From the NCBI GenBank assembly GCA_965661165.1, contig CBFICL010000019.1, forward strand, positions 1-24,353: 24,353 nucleotides of DNA, given 5' to 3'. Source of the stretch: Hepatobacter sp965661165. Lineage in GTDB: Bacteria > Pseudomonadota > Alphaproteobacteria > Holosporales > Hepatobacteraceae. Below, piece after piece: positions 7,494 through 14,921 of this stretch (positions are counted from its first letter, which is position 1; every line of letters begins with the position of its first letter). The notes beneath the pieces are model-generated. The model saw only the letters and a list, made by a program, of their open reading frames with translations. It was not told where the DNA came from and did no database searches. The position numbers were made by a program, and so were the translations under genes.

Positions 7494-8492
7494 ATGACGC
7501 TATGGGTCTATAAGAGTCACCAGTCTTCTTTTTTCAAAAAAGCCCTGAATCGGTGGTTCTTAAGAGATGCTTATTTTGCGTTCAAAGACCGTACGGCGCC
7601 TTTTGCCAACGGGGATATACCTTGGGATGAGTTACGCACCTCGCATGCCATTCAAAGCAAAGTGCGTCATTTTTTACAGGGTGTACAAAGGGCGCGTCAG
7701 CGAAAAAAAGCTCTCATGCCCGAAGAGGTGACCAGCCATCTCAATAGGCTTCAAAAAGCAAAAAATGCTCGGGGGGAGGCTATTCTCACGATTCACAAGT
7801 TATCGGATCTTTATGCTGATTTTAGGCGAGACGCCGATCCCCTGCTGGTGAAAGCTGTGGCGGATATATGCCAGTTTGAGCGTGTGGGCCTTAAGAATTT
7901 GGCCTCTCTTTCTGACATTGATCGCAAAGTGATCTTGCGGCAATACGGCGGTGTCTATTCTGATTTTGATGGCATACAGATGGCCCCGTTGACCCATGAA
8001 ACGCCATGCTTGCCTCGTGGTTGTGCCCGTGTGCCGGTTTGCAATAATGATCCCTATTTTTCTGATGTGTTCACAAAAGATCTGTGGGACGCCGTGCTTT
8101 ATGACATTGCGGCGCGCTATAGGCTGGCTGCCCACACAGGCATGCTGGATATGAAGAGATGTGTTAAAAAAGGCACCATTGCCTTGACGGGTCCAGGTGC
8201 CGTATGCCTTTTGGGGGCGCATCACCCCTTGCGTGATGTCAAAAATGTGTTTCATCGTTTGCGTGACAAACTGCGGCGGGCAGGTAGGGCTGAGGCGGCC
8301 TATCTCTTTTCGCTCTTCACAGATGAATTCCCTGATCAGGGTCGGTTTCGTCATTTGAATCTGCAATATATTTTGTCAGATGACAGCTTTAAACGGGTGG
8401 TGATGTTTGATGGGTCATGGGCCCAAGAGGTTAACCCCCGTGAGATCAAAGCCTTTGAGGCCGAAGATCTGGACAAAAACCCCCAGACCTAG
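7494..8492 (+). CDS. TcdA/TcdB-like glycosyltransferase, C-terminal catalytic part (after frameshift)
   Basis: This part holds the catalytic core: LSDIDRKVILRQYGGVYSDF (about 139-158 from the ATG at 7494) contains the family's hallmark YGGVYxDxD, with the metal-binding DxD at D157/D159. It is followed by PLTHETPCLPRG and by TGPGAVCLL near 232-240, the usual TGP element. Families with this pattern (GT32, GT44/TcdA-TcdB, Legionella and Chlamydia effectors) transfer a sugar from a nucleotide donor; the toxin members modify host Rho-type GTPases. The ATG at 7494 has no ribosome site and lies inside the reading frame that continues from the upstream half, so it is unlikely to be a genuine independent start. 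Joined with the upstream half the protein would have about 580 residues and one signal peptide. Donor and target are unknown. Confidence 0.8.
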   Translation: MTLWVYKSHQSSFFKKALNRWFLRDAYFAFKDRTAPFANGDIPWDELRTSHAIQSKVRHFLQGVQRARQRKKALMPEEVTSHLNRLQKAKNARGEAILTIHKLSDLYADFRRDADPLLVKAVADICQFERVGLKNLASLSDIDRKVILRQYGGVYSDFDGIQMAPLTHETPCLPRGCARVPVCNNDPYFSDVFTKDLWDAVLYDIAARYRLAAHTGMLDMKRCVKKGTIALTGPGAVCLLGAHHPLRDVKNVFHRLRDKLRRAGRAEAAYLFSLFTDEFPDQGRFRHLNLQYILSDDSFKRVVMFDGSWAQEVNPREIKAFEAEDLDKNPQT

Positions 8493-8505
8493 CAGGGGTT
8501 TTCTT
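8475..8505 (+). terminator. rho-independent terminator overlapping the glycosyltransferase stop codon
   Basis: AAAACCCC (8476-8483) pairs perfectly with GGGGTTTT (8495-8502) across an 11-base loop, followed by CTTC. The TAG stop (8490-8492) lies inside the loop. Because the left arm starts with A's, the structure could also work on the minus strand for the F-box gene that ends at 8616. Confidence 0.7.
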
Positions 8506-8615
8506 CAAGAGAGAGCCAAGAAAGCGTTCACCCAAAAAGGCTCACACCAAGATGCCCACATCGAGTCCCTGGCCTTGGGGGGGGTTCTGAAAAGGCGCGT
8601 CATCCTTCGCAGGGA

Positions 8616-10439
8616 TTAGGTGCTGCCTTCTTTGTCAGTGTGGGGCGCAAGGTCTTGTGTGGGGACGATGATGGGCGTTTCTAGAGAGGGTGTTTTGGGG
8701 GTGTGCATACTCAACACCTTGGGCCTGTCCCCAAAAAGCGCTTTAAGGCGGCGCAGCCATAGACGCTCTAGTCGGCTGCTGATGATGGGGATAAATGCTT
8801 CTGTTAAGGTCGTAGAGTCAGGTTGCGGCGATGGTTTACCATAGATGGGGCCCGCCTTCAGCACCTCGCTATCCAGCTTACCTGAGGGATCGGTGTGCAA
8901 GGTAACCCAGTATGCGGGAAAGTGGCGTGGTGGTGAGACATCCTCCTGCTTTCGTCTGCGCCTCTGTTTGGGCTTATAGACACTTTTTTCATAAGACATC
9001 CACAATGTGTTGTGTGCCACCAGCGTGCCGTCAAGATCATGAAGACAAGCGATGACTGTGGGTATACCCTCCTCATATCCGCTAAGCGTCATGTAGGGCA
9101 CATCAAGACGCCAGATGGTTGATGCGTTGTAATAGGCTTCAGGAATCGCGACTCCCCAACCTAAGGCGAAGCGCCTAAAGTTAACGCATGGATCTTCTAA
9201 AAGGGTCGCGTAAAGAAAGTGACAGGTTTGTGAAAGGTGCTTCTGATCTTGAGCAGGTAAGAAGCGGGCAATCTTGCACACCAGATCCGGTGGCAAGTCG
9301 GTAAGCCTAAGGGCATCGTTTGATGGGCTTGAGGCAGCCTCAGGAGGCGTATTGTCCTGCGTACCATCCCCTTGTTTTGTGCCCCCCTGTTCTGTCTCTC
9401 TCTGTTTTTGATTGTCTTGGGGGGGGCAGGGGATGTGTTTTCTCCACAGAATCTGAAAGGGAAGGGTCGCTGGGCTGCTGGGTTGGGCATGCCATGGGTT
9501 ATGCTGACCTTCGTAAAAAAAGCCAAAATCTTGCAGATAAGAGCCGCTTTCTATCTCTTTCCTATCCTTCATAGGGGATGTCTTAGGAGCGAAATGCACG
9601 TGTGGGTATTGTTTGTGGAAGTCATCTTTTAAAAACTTATCACGGCCTACATCAGATCCAGCAAAGGCAAGTTGGGGAGGATATCTGAGCTTGATGGTCC
9701 CCTGATTTTCCAGAAAAGAAGGTGATAAAGAAAAGGGGGCAATATTGGACGAAAAACAAACAGATGGCTGGAAGCAAGCAGGGTGAAAAAACGGGAAAGA
9801 GAAAAGGCCGTTTAGCTGGCTTTCATACGCAACATGCCTTAAGCTCGGAAGGGTAAGGTGAGGCATATACGTAAGCGAAGGTGGTGGCTGGCTTGAGTCC
9901 CAGCAAGAGGCGGGGTTAATGACCAGGTGAGTCAGTTTTGTGCTGTCAAGGGGAGGGAAGACGGTGCGTGCCTCGCTAGGTTTTTCAGTGGGTTGTTCTA
10001 TCCACGTTAGCCTATAGATGGTGGGTCGGGGTGACCAGTCTTTCTTCGCAAGGACACCAAAAGATGTCTCCAGATTGCCAAAGAGCGTGTCTATTGAGAG
10101 ATGTGGACGCAGGTCAGGGAGATCGTGTGCCTCCTCAACATCTGCTTTCTTAAGACTGTTCATCGCCTTGGTTTTGATGCTGAACTGAAGGCGCTTTTCA
10201 TGAGCACTTGTGTTCTTGGCATAGCGCACACATATTTGTTCGTTTTGATTTTCAACGCTAAGGCAACATTCCCCGTTACGTTCATATTGCAAAAAAGGTC
10301 TGATCCTTTCCTCTGTTCTCGGGTTATACAAGGCTTGGGGGTCTTGATCCACATCGCCCGGACCCTTGGCCCACAGAGGTGTGACACAGGTGGCGGCTCC
10401 AAGGCATGCAGAAAAAAAAGCAAAAGAGAAAAGGCGCAT
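8616..10439 (-). CDS. secreted F-box protein
   Basis: The product has a signal peptide (MRLFSFAFFSACLGAATCVTPLWA) and a clear F-box at about residues 380-420 (numbered from the TTG at 10445): LTDLPPDLVCKIARFLPAQD followed by QKHLSQTCHFLYATLLEDP. All key positions of the F-box consensus (LPxDLxxKIxxFLPxxDxxxLSxxC) are present. In eukaryotes the F-box binds Skp1 within SCF ubiquitin ligases; bacterial F-box proteins are known effectors in Legionella, Agrobacterium (VirF), Ralstonia and amoeba symbionts. The N-terminal 350 residues and C-terminal 190 residues match nothing I recognise. A Gln/Glu/Thr/Pro-rich linker precedes the F-box, and a KQRRRRK patch lies near 493-499. The ATG at 10439 is preferred over the in-frame TTG at 10445. 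A Sec signal on an F-box protein implies export first to the periplasm, so the route into a host would have to be two-step. The target is unknown. Confidence 0.85.
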   Translation of the reverse strand: MRLFSFAFFSACLGAATCVTPLWAKGPGDVDQDPQALYNPRTEERIRPFLQYERNGECCLSVENQNEQICVRYAKNTSAHEKRLQFSIKTKAMNSLKKADVEEAHDLPDLRPHLSIDTLFGNLETSFGVLAKKDWSPRPTIYRLTWIEQPTEKPSEARTVFPPLDSTKLTHLVINPASCWDSSQPPPSLTYMPHLTLPSLRHVAYESQLNGLFSFPFFHPACFQPSVCFSSNIAPFSLSPSFLENQGTIKLRYPPQLAFAGSDVGRDKFLKDDFHKQYPHVHFAPKTSPMKDRKEIESGSYLQDFGFFYEGQHNPWHAQPSSPATLPFQILWRKHIPCPPQDNQKQRETEQGGTKQGDGTQDNTPPEAASSPSNDALRLTDLPPDLVCKIARFLPAQDQKHLSQTCHFLYATLLEDPCVNFRRFALGWGVAIPEAYYNASTIWRLDVPYMTLSGYEEGIPTVIACLHDLDGTLVAHNTLWMSYEKSVYKPKQRRRRKQEDVSPPRHFPAYWVTLHTDPSGKLDSEVLKAGPIYGKPSPQPDSTTLTEAFIPIISSRLERLWLRRLKALFGDRPKVLSMHTPKTPSLETPIIVPTQDLAPHTDKEGST

Positions 10440-10445
10440 ATTCAA

Positions 10446-10829
10446 AAGCCCACGAGACTAAGACAAGGGGATAACATTTTATGTATCAACAACCAAAAAG
10501 TGTCAAAATGTCAAGCTTGCCAACCTTTTCCCTCGGGTTGATGGGCGCAGGGAAGGGCGCTGGGGGATCAGCGTTTGTGCTTAATGCGTTGGCGCAAAAA
10601 AATGCAAAAAATAAGGACACATCTATGTTTTTAAGGGGTAAGAGGGAGTCGCGCCGGGGGGCAACAGAAGGGGGCGCCGGGGCGTTTTTCTCATCATGTC
10701 CACGTAAGGGAGGCCCCAGCAAGGATTGTTGTTATGTCAAGATGAAAAACGGGAAAAAAGAAAAATTTTTGGTCTTTTCTTCGGGGGAAAAGGGGCTAGT
10801 ATCAAAAGTGATAAGGCGAGGTTGGGGAT
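10446..10829. other. intergenic region between the F-box gene and nrdA
   Basis: Both divergent genes start from this 380-bp stretch, so it should contain two promoters; none is clear. An open frame on the plus strand (10481-10888) runs through it, but its product is Gly/Lys/Ser-rich with no recognisable domain, and it overlaps the nrdA start. The part at 10635-10682 is G-rich (runs of 4, 3, 6, 5 and 4 G) and contains a direct repeat, GCGCCGGGG, at 10651-10659 and 10674-10682. Confidence 0.4.
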
Positions 10830-10835
10830 GTGTGT

Positions 10836-12659
10836 ATGCGGGCCAGTGCAGAGGTTTCCTGTGCGGCGCCTATTGTGTTGACGCCTGATCCAGAGGCGGA
10901 TGCACGCCTGACTGACTTTGGGAAAAAAACCCTCAAAAATCGCTATTTGCTCCAGGGCGAATCCTATCAAGATCTTTTCATGCGTGTGGCCAAAACCTAT
11001 GGTGATGACCAGGCCCATGCGGAGCGTCTTTATGGCTATATGACCCGTCAGTGGTTTATGCCTGCCACGCCGGTGTTGGCCAATGGTGGGGCTGGGCGTG
11101 GGTTGCCTATTTCTTGTTTTTTGAATGAATCCTCTGATAGCCTGAGCGGCATTGTGGATTTATGGAATGAAAATGTGTGGCTGGCTTCTAAAGGTGGCGG
11201 CATTGGCAGTTATTGGGGCAATGTGCGCTCTATTGGGGAAAAAATCCGGGGCTGTGGTGAAACCTCAGGGTTTATGCCGTTCATCAAGGTGATGGACATT
11301 ATGACGCTGGCTATTTCGCAAGGAGATTTGCGGCGTGGCTCGGGGGCGGCCTATGCACCGATTTGGCACCCTGAGATTGAAGAGTTCATGGAAATGCGCA
11401 AGCCTTCGGGGGGGGATCATAATCGCAAGGCTCTCAACCTGCACCATGGGGTGGTGATTACGGATGCGTTTATGGAGGCGGTGGCTCAAGATGCCATGTT
11501 CCCGCTGAGAAGTCCCAAGGATGGGCGCGTGATTTCTAAAGTGTCGGCGCGCACGCTGTGGTCACGCTTGTTGTCGGCGCGCGTTGAGACGGGTGAGCCT
11601 TATATTCTCTATATTGATACGGTGAACCGTGCGATTCCTGAGGCGCGCAAGGCGTTGGGGTTGTCGGTCAAAACCTCGAATTTGTGCAGTGAAATCACCC
11701 TTCCCACTGGGGTGGATCAATGGGGGGAGGAGCGCACGGCGGTGTGCTGTCTTTCGTCGCTGAATGTGGAGCATTTTTTGGCGTGGGAAAAAGACGATTG
11801 CATTGTGGAAGATTGTTTGCGTTTTCTCGACAATGTATTGGAAGATTTTATTGCACGTGCTCCGGCGTCAATGTCGCGGGCTGTGTATGCGGCGAAGCGG
11901 GAGCGTTCGGTGGGGCTGGGCGTCATGGGTTTTCATGCTTTTTTGCAGGGCCAGCGTGTGCCTTTTGAAAGCGTGGTGGCCAAGGTGTGGAACAAACGCA
12001 TTTTCAAACACATTCGCACGCGCGCTGACAAGGCTTCTCTTGTGCTGGGGGCTGAACGGGGGCCGTGTCCTGACCAAAAAGCGTGCGGCAGCCAAGAGCG
12101 CTTTTCTAATAAGTTGGCCATTGCGCCTACGGCCTCGATCTCTATCATTTGTGGTGGCACGTCCCCCGGCATTGAGCCCATTGTCAGCAATGCCTATACG
12201 CATAAAACCTTGAATGGGTCTTTCCGGGTGCGTAATAAGCATTTGGTGAAGGTGCTTGAAGAAAAGGGTCAAAATACCAGCAAGGTGTGGTCATCGATTG
12301 CGCAACATGAGGGCTCGGTGCAGCATCTTGATTTTCTGACTGACCATGAAAAGCATGTGTTTAAAACGGCTTTTGAGTTAGATCAAAAATGGTTGATTGA
12401 GTTGGCCAGTGACCGGCAGCCATTTGTGTGTCAGGCGCAATCGCTGAATATTTTTCTCCCCAGTGATGTGCATAAAGTTGAGCTACACCAGATTCATTGG
12501 TCTGCGTGGAAAAAGGGGGTGAAAAGCCTTTATTACCTCAGATCCAAAACCATTCAGCGGTCTGAAAACCACACATCCTCGCGCCGCCCCCCCCCGACTG
12601 AATTACAGCCCGAGCCGTCTTTGCCTTTGCAGTATGATGAATGCCTTTCGTGCCAGTAA
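10836..12659 (+). CDS. nrdA: ribonucleoside-diphosphate reductase, alpha subunit
   Basis: NrdA is the catalytic subunit of class I ribonucleotide reductase, reducing ribonucleotides to deoxyribonucleotides for DNA synthesis in the cytoplasm. Visible motifs (numbered from GTG 10830): SCFLNES with the redox Cys near 96, the radical site NLCSE (N284, C286, E288), AVCCLSS with the partner Cys near 306-307, the YY pair in SLYYLRSKT that passes the radical, and the C-terminal relay pair CLSCQ (C605, C608). All catalytic residues are present. At about 609 residues it is shorter than E. coli NrdA and has no recognisable N-terminal ATP-cone, like the rickettsial type, so dATP inhibition through that domain is not expected. 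The ATG at 10836 lies eight bases after GGGG and fits best; GTG at 10830 is possible. The radical-bearing nrdB is not adjacent within this window. Confidence 0.95.
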   Translation: MRASAEVSCAAPIVLTPDPEADARLTDFGKKTLKNRYLLQGESYQDLFMRVAKTYGDDQAHAERLYGYMTRQWFMPATPVLANGGAGRGLPISCFLNESSDSLSGIVDLWNENVWLASKGGGIGSYWGNVRSIGEKIRGCGETSGFMPFIKVMDIMTLAISQGDLRRGSGAAYAPIWHPEIEEFMEMRKPSGGDHNRKALNLHHGVVITDAFMEAVAQDAMFPLRSPKDGRVISKVSARTLWSRLLSARVETGEPYILYIDTVNRAIPEARKALGLSVKTSNLCSEITLPTGVDQWGEERTAVCCLSSLNVEHFLAWEKDDCIVEDCLRFLDNVLEDFIARAPASMSRAVYAAKRERSVGLGVMGFHAFLQGQRVPFESVVAKVWNKRIFKHIRTRADKASLVLGAERGPCPDQKACGSQERFSNKLAIAPTASISIICGGTSPGIEPIVSNAYTHKTLNGSFRVRNKHLVKVLEEKGQNTSKVWSSIAQHEGSVQHLDFLTDHEKHVFKTAFELDQKWLIELASDRQPFVCQAQSLNIFLPSDVHKVELHQIHWSAWKKGVKSLYYLRSKTIQRSENHTSSRRPPPTELQPEPSLPLQYDECLSCQ

Positions 12660-12829
12660 ACGTGTAAAGACACCAAGAGCGTTTGGTAGGGAAGACCCCA
12701 AGCGTGATTGGCCTTGCAGTTGCGTGTTGCTATCCACAAGATACGGGTGAGTTAAGGCGCCTTTGTGCAAGATTTTGCAAATCAGAGTATAGGTCTAGCG
12801 TTGTGTGCTGTTATCCATAAGGGGGGCAC

Positions 12830-12860
12830 AAAAAAAGGGGGCCTTGTTTTGATCCCCCTT
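12830..12860 (-). terminator. rho-independent terminator of the 12887-14059 gene pair
   Basis: Read on the minus strand, AAGGGGG pairs with CCCCCTT across a 12-base loop and runs into seven T's (A's at 12830-12836 on the plus strand). It starts 27 bp after the stop codon at 12887. Stem strength and T-tract make it one of the clearest terminators in the window. Confidence 0.85.
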
Positions 12861-12886
12861 GAGCAGGTGCCGATGACCACAAAGGG

Positions 12887-13537
12887 CTAGTTACATTTTT
12901 GTTGCATGTACTGGAATTTTGTCAGGCCACCTTTATAAGGCGTTTTGTCTTTCATATATTTTTTTGCCATTTCTTTTTTATCCCTTGTGTCGCGCCATTC
13001 CATACACAGTGGGTCTTCTCTCCTTACATCTGGTTTTTCTTTAGGCAGATCAGGACCTGCATGGGTGCCAGCAGCTGCTGAAGCGGCCCCTCCTGCGGCT
13101 GCGCCAGCAGGCGCATGGCTTGAAGGTTCTTTTTTCGGTGGGGCAGAAGAACGCGCCTGCGTGCCAGCATGTTTCTCATGTTTGATGGGAAGGGGAACCT
13201 TACCTTCTATGGCTAAAGGGGCGGTATAGTGGGCAATTTGCTCTTTGCTGTGTTGCTTTTTGATATATTTCTTAACGCGCTCACGCTCTTCCAGACTTAG
13301 AGAGTTCCAAAAGCGGAGATAGGCCTCTTCTCCTTTATTCCAGGCTTGCTGGTAGTTTCTTTCGAGGTCTTTTTTTGTTTGTCTTTTCTGCTTTTGTTTG
13401 GCTGTGAGTGCAAATCTTTTGCTTTTCTTAATCTTAATCTCAGGCCATTCTTTGGCTGGCTCTCTGGCCACAAGAGGTGCACAAAAGGCGCTCAGTGCCA
13501 AGCAGATAAACGTAGCTAAGCGCATATTTTTGTTCAT
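12887..13537 (-). CDS. small secreted protein with YQxAWNK motif (larger paralog)
   Basis: No known family is recognised. The 216-residue product has a signal peptide (MRLATFICLALSAFCAPLVA, cut before REPAKEW). The mature protein is very Lys-rich and mostly helical: a basic stretch at about 36-60, then NYQQAWNKGEEAYLRFWNSL and LSLEERERVKKYIKKQHSKE. Residues 135-160 are a low-complexity Ala/Gly run. The C-terminal 40 residues are Lys/Asp-rich and end in QKCN. A good ribosome site, AGAAGGGA, precedes the ATG. The YQxAWNK segment recurs in the gene just upstream (13571-14059), so the two are probably diverged duplicates cotranscribed from the latter, 33 bp apart. Function unknown; export and charge suggest an envelope or host-facing role. 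Confidence 0.8.
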   Translation of the reverse strand: MNKNMRLATFICLALSAFCAPLVAREPAKEWPEIKIKKSKRFALTAKQKQKRQTKKDLERNYQQAWNKGEEAYLRFWNSLSLEERERVKKYIKKQHSKEQIAHYTAPLAIEGKVPLPIKHEKHAGTQARSSAPPKKEPSSHAPAGAAAGGAASAAAGTHAGPDLPKEKPDVRREDPLCMEWRDTRDKKEMAKKYMKDKTPYKGGLTKFQYMQQKCN

Positions 13538-13570
13538 AAGGTTATGTCCCTTCTGTGCATCCTGGTTTTA

Positions 13571-14059
13571 TTATTTAAGATCAGAGAGCTGCAGCTTCGC
13601 AATTTCACGAAACCCGTTTTTGTCTTTGTGTTTTTGGGCATGCTCGAGAACGGCTTGCCTATCTTTATCTGAATAAACGGGTTTTCCCTTCTTATTTTTT
13701 GTGGCAAGAAAGTCTTTTAAGCCCTGTTTCCCCTGTTTGTTCCAGGCTTCTTGATACCCTTTGATGAGATGGCGGCGTTTCTGACCCCAAACACGGCTTT
13801 TATGGCCTTTGACAGTACCACTTTTGCTCAGTTCAAACTTGTCTATTTTTTCGTGGGTATGGTGGGGAACTATAGCACCGCTGGATCCGCCGCTATGGGG
13901 TACCACGGCGGTGTTGTGACCCTGACTATGTTGACTCACCTGGGTGCCAGCATGCGTTGCAACAGCGGTGCTGCCACCTTCAATCCCTTCTCCTTCAGCG
14001 TAAAGGGAGGGGCTTGCCAGCGTGAGGGACAAAAAGAAAAAGCGGATGGTATGGCTCAT
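13571..14059 (-). CDS. small secreted protein with YQxAWNK motif (smaller paralog)
   Basis: The 162-residue product has a signal peptide (MSHTIRFFFLSLTLASPSLYA, cut before EGEGIEGG). The next 60 residues are Gly, His, Ser and Thr-rich and low in complexity (VATHAGTQVSQHSQGHN), perhaps metal-binding or disordered. The second half is basic and helical and contains GYQEAWNKQGKQGLKDFLA, matching the neighbour's NYQQAWNKGEEAYLRFWNSL, followed by a Lys/Asp/Gln-rich helix (KDRQAVLEHAQKHKDK). Both proteins also contain a THAG tetrapeptide in their low-complexity parts. TGGAG eight bases before the ATG is a good ribosome site. It is the first gene of a two-gene unit ending at the terminator at 12830-12860. 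I do not recognise a family. Confidence 0.8.
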   Translation of the reverse strand: MSHTIRFFFLSLTLASPSLYAEGEGIEGGSTAVATHAGTQVSQHSQGHNTAVVPHSGGSSGAIVPHHTHEKIDKFELSKSGTVKGHKSRVWGQKRRHLIKGYQEAWNKQGKQGLKDFLATKNKKGKPVYSDKDRQAVLEHAQKHKDKNGFREIAKLQLSDLK

Positions 14060-14171
14060 GGGAAAACTCCAGGGTTTGTTTTCTCATGAGTATGGTCAAA
14101 AATGCTTTAGGTTTTATAAAAGAAAGGTTTTTTTCTCAATTTACTCAAATATACAGGGCGCTGACAGCCTT

Positions 14172-14921
14172 TTATGTGAGGTAAGAATGTGACAATGACT
14201 TATTGTGTGCAAAGTTCATCAAAAAAGCAGGGTCTAAACAGGCCTTGCCCACAAGCACGCCGTCTATGGGTGAAAGCGCAAGGATACTTTCTGCATTCGC
14301 AGAGGATACAGAGCCGCCATAAAGCACAAAAGCGTCTTGGCGAGGGGCGTCTATGCATTGTTGCAAAAAGTGGGTGACGCTTTGAATCTCTTTAAGGGAA
14401 GGCGTTTTGCCAGAGCCAATGGCCCACAAGGGTTCATACGCCACCCCCATAGGTTTATGAAGGTCTGGAGGCCAAAGGTTGTGGAGTTCATTGGCTAAAA
14501 AATCGTGGGTTTTTCCCTGCTTGTACACATCATAGGGTTCGCCTAAGCAAAGGATGGGGGTGAGGTCGTGATGCAGGGCCTGGCTTATTTTTTGTTGCAG
14601 GTGCATGTATGATTCATGATGATGGGTTCTGCGTTCGCTGTGTCCAATCAGCACATGGGATACCCCCATATCCACAAGCATGGCAGGCGTGATATCGCCT
14701 GTTATCACCGTTGCGTTGTCATGCCCGCTGACATCTTGGGCCCCGAGCAAGCATTCTTGGGGCAACGCGTCACGGAAGAGGGAAAGATAGGGCGCAGGAG
14801 GGCACAGAATGAGGGTGTAGGGTGTAGGCCCTATAGGACTTAAGACAGATAAATAGTGTGCAAAAAAGTCAACGTGACCATGGGTTTTAAAGTTAGCTAC
14901 GATGCGCTTGTGTTTGCTCAT
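14172..14921 (-). CDS. tpiA: triosephosphate isomerase
   Basis: TpiA interconverts dihydroxyacetone phosphate and glyceraldehyde 3-phosphate in glycolysis. From the ATG at 14921 the protein has 249 residues, the family's normal length, and all catalytic residues are visible: Lys12 in VANFKTHG, His94 in LIGHSERR and Glu163 in AYEPLWAIGSGKTP, with the phosphate-binding YGGSVSSAN near 201-209. The open frame extends upstream, but the 14921 start is right: it makes a four-base ATGA overlap with the stop of the preceding amidotransferase gene and gives the family N-terminus, so translation is probably coupled. The N-terminal motif reads ANFKTHG in place of the usual GNWKMNG, a mild divergence. It is the last gene of a three-gene operon. 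Confidence 0.96.
   Translation of the reverse strand: MSKHKRIVANFKTHGHVDFFAHYLSVLSPIGPTPYTLILCPPAPYLSLFRDALPQECLLGAQDVSGHDNATVITGDITPAMLVDMGVSHVLIGHSERRTHHHESYMHLQQKISQALHHDLTPILCLGEPYDVYKQGKTHDFLANELHNLWPPDLHKPMGVAYEPLWAIGSGKTPSLKEIQSVTHFLQQCIDAPRQDAFVLYGGSVSSANAESILALSPIDGVLVGKACLDPAFLMNFAHNKSLSHSYLT

Noticed and set aside
7800..8366. 188-codon minus-strand frame
   Set aside because: Antisense to the catalytic half of the glycosyltransferase, whose motifs are unmistakable on the plus strand.
10481..10888. 135-codon plus-strand frame upstream of and overlapping nrdA
   Set aside because: Gly/Lys/Ser-rich with no domain or ribosome site, and it runs into the well-supported nrdA in another frame; the composition follows the G-rich intergenic DNA.
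11868..12272. 134-codon minus-strand frame
   Set aside because: Antisense to nrdA; Arg/His-rich product typical of a mirror frame.
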